Positions 35,201 to 40,016 of a stretch of DNA of 40,016 nt are shown piece by piece. The notes beneath the pieces were generated by a model. It searched no databases. It was given only the letters and a program-made list of their open reading frames with translations, and was not told the origin of the DNA. The stretch covers positions 1 through 40,016 of the forward strand of contig NZ_JAIPPU010000024.1 of assembly GCF_026646375.1 (NCBI RefSeq). The letters are read 5' to 3'. Source of the DNA: Acetobacterium wieringae (GTDB taxonomy: Bacteria; Bacillota; Clostridia; Eubacteriales; Eubacteriaceae). Positions within the stretch are counted from its first letter, which is position 1; every line of letters begins with the position of its first letter. The translations under genes were made by a program, and so were the position numbers.

Positions 35201-37270
35201 ATGCTCTTACTGGATACCCGCCTGCTGATTGTGACGATCCTGTTTTTTGGGGTCATTTTTGTGGATTATCTCCGGAATAAAAAACTGCCCCTGCTGTCCA
35301 ATAAAATTTTTTCCGGAATGCTGTACCTGACAGCGGTAAACCTTGTTTTCAATGTCTTAAAAATCTACTCCATTGTCCATGTTGATCAGGTGACCCCGGC
35401 GGTGAGCCGCTTCTGCAACCAGGTTTTTTACATCACCCTGATTCTGGTGGTGGTGGCCCTGTACTGGTACGTGGAAATCCTCGGGAATCAGCAGAAGCGG
35501 GCCAAGAGCCAGAAGATTATCAAACGGATGCTGCCTTTTTGTCTGTCGGTGCTGATGATCCTTTTCGGCAATCTGGAATTTTATGCCGATAATAATCAGA
35601 TCTATGCCAGCGGCACCATGGCCACTACCTTTGAACTGACAATCCTGTTTTATGCCCTGCTGATCATCCGCAGTACCTACCGCTTAAAGGATACCATTGC
35701 CAAGGACAACCGCCTGGCGATTCAGGGGGGAATGGTACTTCTGATCGGTTCGTCATTGGTGCAGTTTTTCAACCTTGGCCTGATGCTGTCCAGTGTCGCT
35801 ATCACCCTGGTGATTCTCTTTATTTACCTGTCCTTTGAAAACCCCAAGGAATACCTGGACGAGGTCACCGGCAGCTTTAATAAACGGGCTTTTCATCTGA
35901 TCCTGGACGAAAAAAAAGAAGCGGACAAGCCGCTTATCCTGATCAGTGTGGTTATTGATGATCTAAACCGGATTCAGACCATGGTCGGTCATGACAATAC
36001 CAACCACGTCCTCGGTGTGATCGGCTCGAAAATGAACGAAACCTTTCTGAGTATCAACCCGTTTCTGGACAAATGTGTGGAACCCCATGTTAAACTGAGT
36101 CGGCGGCAGCGGCGGAAAATGGCCGATCATGGCTTTTTAGCCAGTGTTTATCACACCCGCAGCAACGTCATGACCCATCTCACCGAGCTGCCCCTGACCT
36201 GCATTGAGGATCAGCTTGCTCGACTCTCTGAGGTCATCCGGGAGCCGATCACCTTTGACGGCTATACCGTGGCGGTGAAGGCCCACATTGATGTGATCTT
36301 CACGGCGGTTTATCGGGAGCAGGAGTCCTGTGATGAAGTCTATGATATGATGAATTACATGGCCACCCGCAACCAGGCCACCCGGGAAAATAATGTCCAT
36401 TTTCTCGATGAGGACGTCATGGCTCAGAAACAACGCTATGACACCATTGAAGCGATTCTGCGAAAGGCTGTGGAAAGCAAAGGATTCTTCATTGTCTATC
36501 AGCCGATTTTTCATGCCGATACCCGCTGCTTTCAGTCGGCGGAAGCCCTGGTACGGCTTTCGGATACGGAAACCATCGGCTTTATCTCTCCTGAGGAATT
36601 CATCCCCATTGCCGAAAAAAAAGGGTTAATCATGGAGCTGGGAGCCATTGTCTTTGAAAAGGTCTGTGCCTTTGCCAGAAAAGAAGCCCTGCCGGAGCGG
36701 GGCATTGAATACATTGAAGTGAACCTGTCGGGAATTCAATGTGTCCATCCCGATCTGCCCACCCAGCTGACGGAGATCATGAAAAAATACGATATTGCCC
36801 CCGGCTTTATCAATCTGGAAATCACCGAAACCGCCTTGGTGGAGTCGGGGGAAATACTCCAGGAAAACATGAAGCGTCTGCGCAACATGGGCTGCAGCTT
36901 TTCCATGGATGACTTCGGCACCGGCTATTCCAATCTGTCCCGGATGGCGGAAGTGGTTTACGACCTGGTGAAGCTCGACAAAAGCCTGATCTGGCCCTGC
37001 TTTAATGATGACAATCCCAAGGCCAACGCCATTCTTGAAAGTGTCATCCACATGCTCTCCCAGCTGAAGGTGAACATCGTGGCAGAAGGGGTGGAAACCG
37101 CAGAAATGGCAGATTATTTAAACAACCAGGGGGTCACCCATCTCCAGGGCTATTATTATTCCAAACCCATTGATGAAGACGCCTATCTGAATTTTTTATG
37201 GGCAGAGTCCGGGACGTTTGATCCAATAGAGCATGTTTTCGAAACGAACCGGAATTCTACCGGTATTTAA
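35201..37270 (+). CDS. Membrane-bound EAL phosphodiesterase with degenerate GGDEF-like region
   Basis: 689 aa. About six membrane helices (residues 5-215) are followed by a GGDEF-like region (about 220-400) without a GGDEF motif, then an EAL domain. All EAL catalytic features are present: SAEALVRL (near 447), NLSGIQ, LEITETAL, MDDFGTGYSN, KLDKSL, AEGVET and QGYYYSKP. It should degrade c-di-GMP to pGpG at the membrane. The coding sequence is visibly richer in GC-ending codons (CTG, GCC, ACC) than the genes around it. ATG after GAAGGAGGGCCTGCG. It may oppose the FIST-GGDEF enzyme encoded 3 kb away. Confidence 0.9.
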   Translation: MLLLDTRLLIVTILFFGVIFVDYLRNKKLPLLSNKIFSGMLYLTAVNLVFNVLKIYSIVHVDQVTPAVSRFCNQVFYITLILVVVALYWYVEILGNQQKRAKSQKIIKRMLPFCLSVLMILFGNLEFYADNNQIYASGTMATTFELTILFYALLIIRSTYRLKDTIAKDNRLAIQGGMVLLIGSSLVQFFNLGLMLSSVAITLVILFIYLSFENPKEYLDEVTGSFNKRAFHLILDEKKEADKPLILISVVIDDLNRIQTMVGHDNTNHVLGVIGSKMNETFLSINPFLDKCVEPHVKLSRRQRRKMADHGFLASVYHTRSNVMTHLTELPLTCIEDQLARLSEVIREPITFDGYTVAVKAHIDVIFTAVYREQESCDEVYDMMNYMATRNQATRENNVHFLDEDVMAQKQRYDTIEAILRKAVESKGFFIVYQPIFHADTRCFQSAEALVRLSDTETIGFISPEEFIPIAEKKGLIMELGAIVFEKVCAFARKEALPERGIEYIEVNLSGIQCVHPDLPTQLTEIMKKYDIAPGFINLEITETALVESGEILQENMKRLRNMGCSFSMDDFGTGYSNLSRMAEVVYDLVKLDKSLIWPCFNDDNPKANAILESVIHMLSQLKVNIVAEGVETAEMADYLNNQGVTHLQGYYYSKPIDEDAYLNFLWAESGTFDPIEHVFETNRNSTGI

Positions 37271-37320
37271 AACAAAAGCTGCCGGTACCGTAACCCCAGT
37301 TCCAACACTCACTACATCAT

Positions 37321-37421
37321 GTGCACAAGACATCCGTTCCCTTGTACTCTCCCCAATAAGTTAAGTCAACAAGTTAAGTGACAGGCTCCAGCCCCCCCTA
37401 AACCTTTGTCCCCTTGTGCTC
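37321..37421. repeat. Cluster of REP-like repeats after the EAL gene
   Basis: Three pieces lie together: GTGCACAAGACATCCGTTCC (37321 on, ending CTTGTACTC at 37349), AAGTTAAGTGACAGGCTCC (37371 on), and AAACCTTTGTCCCCTTGTG (37400 on). The first is an imperfect inverted repeat (GTGCACAA...TTGTAC). The remaining spacer to 37515 shows no gene. Confidence 0.65.
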
Positions 37422-37514
37422 GTAAAAAAATGGTAAAAAAATAGAGCGATATCATCGTTTCCGACAATACCACTCCGCAAAAATGACTAATCATTTTTTC
37501 TATGTGCTAATATT

Positions 37515-38389
37515 CTAAACGATTGGATACCAATTGTCAACGATTGTCTTTAAAAATCTGAAGGTTGTTGTTACCATTTCATTATTTTTATAATACTCGA
37601 TGTGCTTATACATTCTCGTGATGGTCTCATTCAAAACTTCACTTTGATGATTAATGACACCATCACTTTTAATAATTCTTTTATGGGTGTACAGCAAAGT
37701 AACGATTTGCTGAATTCTCGCATTGCTCATTTTTTTACTATGGACCTCATTTGATATGCCGATTTTGCTCAACTCATGAATTAAACCATAGTTTGTTCTA
37801 TGGTTGCTGGTTCGGGGTGATAAATCATTAATGAGACAATTATTGTGTGCCGTTGCGTTACGTAAATCTTTTATTGACAGCAGCAGAAAGTAATTATCCC
37901 TGAGCTTTTTATCGTTATTGGATAGTTATCTTTATATTTAGCAATAATATCACCACAATAAGGATTATTCATATTTCGATTGAGTTCGTCATTCAGGATT
38001 TTTAACCGCACCTCATTAAGGCTCTTGATATAATCTTCGACTAGATCATATGCATCAATATCGGAATTTTCAATAACCTTCAATAACTCTACTTTTGCGA
38101 AATGTTCAATATCAAGTGCCATATGCAGAAGTGTATAACATAGTCGCATATCAATAATCGCAAGATCTTTAAGCATTTGAAAATCTAACCCAATGTATTG
38201 CCCTTTAAATTTTCCAGCGGGATGTTTTTGAAAATTCTTTCGATACGCCGTCAGTTTGAAATAGTTATTGTGCTTTGTTAAATAATCGGTGGCTTCTTCT
38301 CTTGAAATCAGAACAAATTTCACACCCTTTTTCTCCAGATGCTCAATCTGCTCTTTCGTCGAAAGTTTGGGTTTTATGGTTCTGTACAT
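37515..38389 (-). pseudogene. Broken Abi_2-family (AbiD/AbiF, HEPN) abortive-infection gene
   Basis: The first part from ATG (38389, AGAGGTG upstream) gives 172 codons. They include RKNFQKHPAGKFKGQYIGLD, LKDLAIIDMRLCYTLLHMAL and DIEHFAKVELL, the Abi_2 pattern, and break off at NYPITIKSSG. In another frame the gene resumes as LLLSIKDLRNATAHNNCLIN, carrying the RNxxAH HEPN motif expected at the ribonuclease site, and continues to the stop at 37515. About 25-30 residues between the two parts are missing. Abi proteins stop phage growth by killing the infected cell; this copy should be inactive unless the frameshift is a sequencing error. Confidence 0.78.
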
Positions 38390-38394
38390 CGTAA

Positions 38395-38589
38395 TTGTTC
38401 ACCTCTTTCTTTTTTGACTTGAATCAGATCATTGAAAATTTACAAAAGCGAGGTTTTTCTGGTCTTATTGATATTAACGATAACCTTGAATACATACACA
38501 GGATAAGAAAAATGCAGGGAAGAATCTCATCTCATAAGTTGAATGTGCCTGGCACTGGTACCGAAACCGCAGTCCCCTTGTGTCCCTAG
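38395..38589 (+). other. Open frame of unknown origin ending in a REP-like repeat
   Basis: 64 codons reading LNQIIENLQKRGFSGLIDIN and DNLEYIHRIRKMQGRISSHK, protein-like text that may be the tail of a lost gene. The last 15 residues (NVPGTGTETAVPLCP) are only the translated repeat. No ribosome site is seen and it overlaps the Abi_2 start region. The rest of this 370-base gap holds an inverted repeat and the antitoxin leader. Confidence 0.25.
38536..38586. repeat. REP-like repeat, both motifs joined
   Basis: AAGTTGAATGTGCCTGGCAC is followed at once by CCGAAACCGCAGTCCCCTTG and TGTCCC. This copy shows that the GTGCCTGGCAC motif and the GTCCCCTTGTG motif are parts of one element. GTGCC-T-GGCAC is a perfect palindrome. 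Confidence 0.7.
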
Positions 38590-38697
38590 CATTTTTTCTC
38601 CTTCTTCCGCTCTCAGCCTGAATGATTTTTTTGTTTTTTTAGCAATTCTGTTTGGATTTCAACAACGATTAAATTAAGTGTGTCTTTATGGATATGT

Positions 38698-38721
38698 TTT
38701 TAGGTTTTATTTATCCTAAAA
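38698..38721. promoter_or_regulatory. Inverted repeat upstream of phd, probable operator
   Basis: TTTTAGG and CCTAAAA form a perfect 7-bp inverted repeat with a 10-base spacer, about 40 bases before the antitoxin ATG. -10-like sequences (TATAGT, TACAAT) follow directly. Phd antitoxins repress their own promoters by binding palindromes at such positions. No good -35 box is seen. Confidence 0.55.
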
Positions 38722-38759
38722 TTATAGTACAATGGTATAAAGACTAGGAGGTGCTTGTA

Positions 38760-39002
38760 ATGCAAATCAATACCAAAAATTTAGTTTCCATTTCCGAAGC
38801 CAACCAGAATTTTTCCAAGGTTGCCCGACTTGTGGATGAAAACGGCGCTGCCATCATTTTAAAAAACAATACCCCCCGCTATGTCCTGATTGAGTTCAGC
38901 CAGTTTCAAACCGAAGAAACCATTGGCGATGAAGAAGTGGAAATCATAGCCAAACGGATTTTGAAAAAACATCAGGCCGTCTTTGAGGAATTAGCCAAAT
39001 GA
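38760..39002 (+). CDS. phd: Phd/YefM-family antitoxin
   Basis: 80 aa from the ATG 8 bases after AGGAGG; a GTG three codons earlier overlaps the ribosome site. The N-terminal DNA-binding part is visible as KNLVSISEANQNFSKVARLV and GAAIILKNNTPRYVLIEF; the C-terminal helix IAKRILKKHQAVFEELAK should cover the toxin. Its stop overlaps the toxin start (ATGA), the typical translational coupling of toxin-antitoxin pairs. It likely represses its own operon through the upstream inverted repeat. Confidence 0.9.
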   Translation: MQINTKNLVSISEANQNFSKVARLVDENGAAIILKNNTPRYVLIEFSQFQTEETIGDEEVEIIAKRILKKHQAVFEELAK

Positions 39003-39373
39003 AGCGACTGACCCGTCATCAGGTGCTACGGCTTCACACCATGCTGATTAACGAAACCGGCGGCTGTGATGGCCTCCGGGATGAAGGGCTGCTGGATTCC
39101 GCTCTAAATGCGCCCTTTCAAAGTTTTGACGGTGAAGATCTGTACCAAACCGTTCCGGCCAAAGCCGCTCGTCTGGGTTTTTCACTGATCAATAACCATG
39201 CATTTATCGATGGCAATAAACGGATCGGTATTCTGGTTATGCTGACATTTCTGGAAATGAACGGCTTTACACCTGATTGTACCGATGATGAACTGATCCA
39301 GTTGGGTCTCCAGCTGGCAGCTGGTCAGATGGATGATCGGCAACTGCTTGACTGGATTATTGATCATGTCTGA
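38999..39373 (+). CDS. doc: Doc-type toxin (Fic fold)
   Basis: 124 aa. The Fic/Doc motif HAFIDGNKRIG (residues 66-76) has the His, Gly-Asn-Lys-Arg set in the shorter Doc form; the preceding GCDGLRDEGLLDSALNAPFQ is the usual Doc N-terminal block. Doc of phage P1 phosphorylates EF-Tu and so stops translation; Fic relatives AMPylate. All visible key residues are present, so the toxin should be active when the antitoxin is lost. It is followed by a REP-like repeat. This pair is the intact relative of the remnant at 34668. Confidence 0.92.
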   Translation: MKRLTRHQVLRLHTMLINETGGCDGLRDEGLLDSALNAPFQSFDGEDLYQTVPAKAARLGFSLINNHAFIDGNKRIGILVMLTFLEMNGFTPDCTDDELIQLGLQLAAGQMDDRQLLDWIIDHV

Positions 39374-39399
39374 TGCCATCCAGTGGATCTTGGTTTATA

Positions 39400-39428
39400 G
39401 TGCACAAAACCTCCGTCCCCTTGTGTAC
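39400..39428. repeat. REP-like repeat after doc
   Basis: GTGCACAAAACCTCCGTCCC followed by CTTGTGTAC; the ends GTGCACAA and TTGTGTAC are inverted. It lies between the convergent doc and PH-domain genes, and ends two bases before the PH-domain stop codon. Confidence 0.7.
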
Positions 39429-39429
39429 T

Positions 39430-39807
39430 CTAATGATTTGTTAAAACGGCGTTAGCAATTAAGCGATCAAATTTTCTGATGTCGACGCCTTTTCGCAAAT
39501 TGACCTTTATGTGACCAGCCCGCGTCCAGAGTTCAACTTCGGCATTTAAATCGAGCAGCTTACCGGCGTTTTCGGTCGACCACATATTAATCGCTGAGTA
39601 TGGCAATGAGTATACTTCTACTTTTTTACCAGACAACCCCTGGGCATCTCTGACGATTAAACGTTTGTTGGTAAAAATTGCACTGTCTCTGATTGTTTTA
39701 TACGCAGCCACCGCTTGTTCACCTTCAACCAGCAATTCCTGAACATCTTGTGGAATCGGACACTCCGAAAGGAAGGTCCATGATAAAATTAAACTTGTTT
39801 CTGCCAT
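39430..39807 (-). CDS. Bacterial PH-domain protein
   Basis: 125 aa. One bacterial pleckstrin-homology domain (bPH_1 type): VEGEQAVAAYKTIRDSAIFT, NKRLIVRDAQGLSGKKVEVY and SLPYSAINMWSTENAG, then ELWTRAGHIKVNLRKGVDI. Members form small oligomers of unknown function in many bacteria. No signal peptide or membrane helix. ATG after AAGAGGAGATC. It points towards doc, with a REP-like repeat between the two stops. Confidence 0.85.
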   Translation of the reverse strand: MAETSLILSWTFLSECPIPQDVQELLVEGEQAVAAYKTIRDSAIFTNKRLIVRDAQGLSGKKVEVYSLPYSAINMWSTENAGKLLDLNAEVELWTRAGHIKVNLRKGVDIRKFDRLIANAVLTNH

Positions 39808-39888
39808 TTTTTGATCTCCTCTTATTATTATTTTTTTGTTTGTACATTAATTTAATCGGACATGATAAGGCGTTTATATGTTAACGGC

Positions 39889-39955
39889 ACTGGGGCTCAA
39901 CCCCAGTTTAGTGGATCTGCTGAGCTGTACAGAAAACCTCCGACCCCTTGTGCAC
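39889..39955. repeat. Hairpin and REP-like repeat at the right edge
   Basis: ACTGGGG-ctcaa-CCCCAGT is a perfect 7-bp stem (39889-39907). The next repeat copy begins TGTACAGAAAACCTCCGACC and ends CCTTGTGCAC at 39955. The remaining 61 bases to the edge show no gene. Confidence 0.65.
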
Positions 39956-40016
39956 CCCCAGTTGTCAAAATCGGTGTTAAAATACCCATAATAAACGGTT
40001 GAAAATTCCCCAAAAA

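Noticed and set aside
37259..37297. Inverted TACCGG/CCGGTA after the EAL gene as a terminator
   Set aside because: The stem is only 6 bp with a long loop, and no T run follows.

Overview
The window looks like chromosome of a moderate-GC Gram-positive anaerobe of the Clostridia. An acetogen-like member of the Eubacteriaceae (for example Acetobacterium) is my best guess. Reasons: the Firmicutes order rpoB-rpoC-L7Ae-like-rpsL-rpsG-fusA-tuf, strong AGGAGG ribosome sites, GlpP-type antitermination, a PEP-dependent Dha kinase, sigma-54 activators and a UroD-family methyltransferase-like gene. The genus is inference.

Layout. (1) 1-11250, minus strand: rpoBC with its own promoter and a leader of about 260 nt, then a second strong promoter at the end of rpoC driving the L7Ae-like gene, rpsL, rpsG, fusA and tuf (only its first 17 codons lie in the window). 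(2) 11354-13723: a polar amino-acid ABC importer with an attenuating hairpin after the binding-protein gene. (3) 13838-18500: an operon with its promoter, a terminator inside the leader, glpP, an SGNH hydrolase, a YtcJ-like amidohydrolase and a glycerol-kinase-like FGGY kinase. (4) 18706-24727: dhaL, dhaK and a one-domain dhaM, each transcription unit preceded by a near-consensus sigma-54 promoter. A sigma-54 activator with an HPr domain at its N-terminus lies upstream. A divergent pair of isomerases, RpiB-like and triosephosphate-isomerase-like, follows. Together these suggest a route from a ketotriose or ketotetrose, through its phosphate, into the pentose phosphate pathway.

(5) 24881-33738: a mixed region with a UroD-family protein, a badly decayed DUF523/DUF1722 gene, a GtrII-like membrane protein, a uridine-kinase-like protein, a FIST-GGDEF diguanylate cyclase, an ABM-GNAT fusion and a VOC protein. 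(6) 33740-40016: an accessory region full of gene remnants (alpha/beta hydrolase, Phd antitoxin tail, dCMP deaminase, Abi_2) and of short REP-like repeats. Set among them are a membrane EAL phosphodiesterase, an intact Phd-Doc toxin-antitoxin pair and a bacterial PH-domain protein.

How the parts work together: region 1 is core transcription and translation. Regions 3 and 4 are two separately regulated C3/C4 polyol and ketose modules, one controlled by RNA antitermination and the other by sigma-54 and probably the PTS. The cyclase and the EAL protein can make and break c-di-GMP within 5 kb of each other. The right end is a site of gene turnover.
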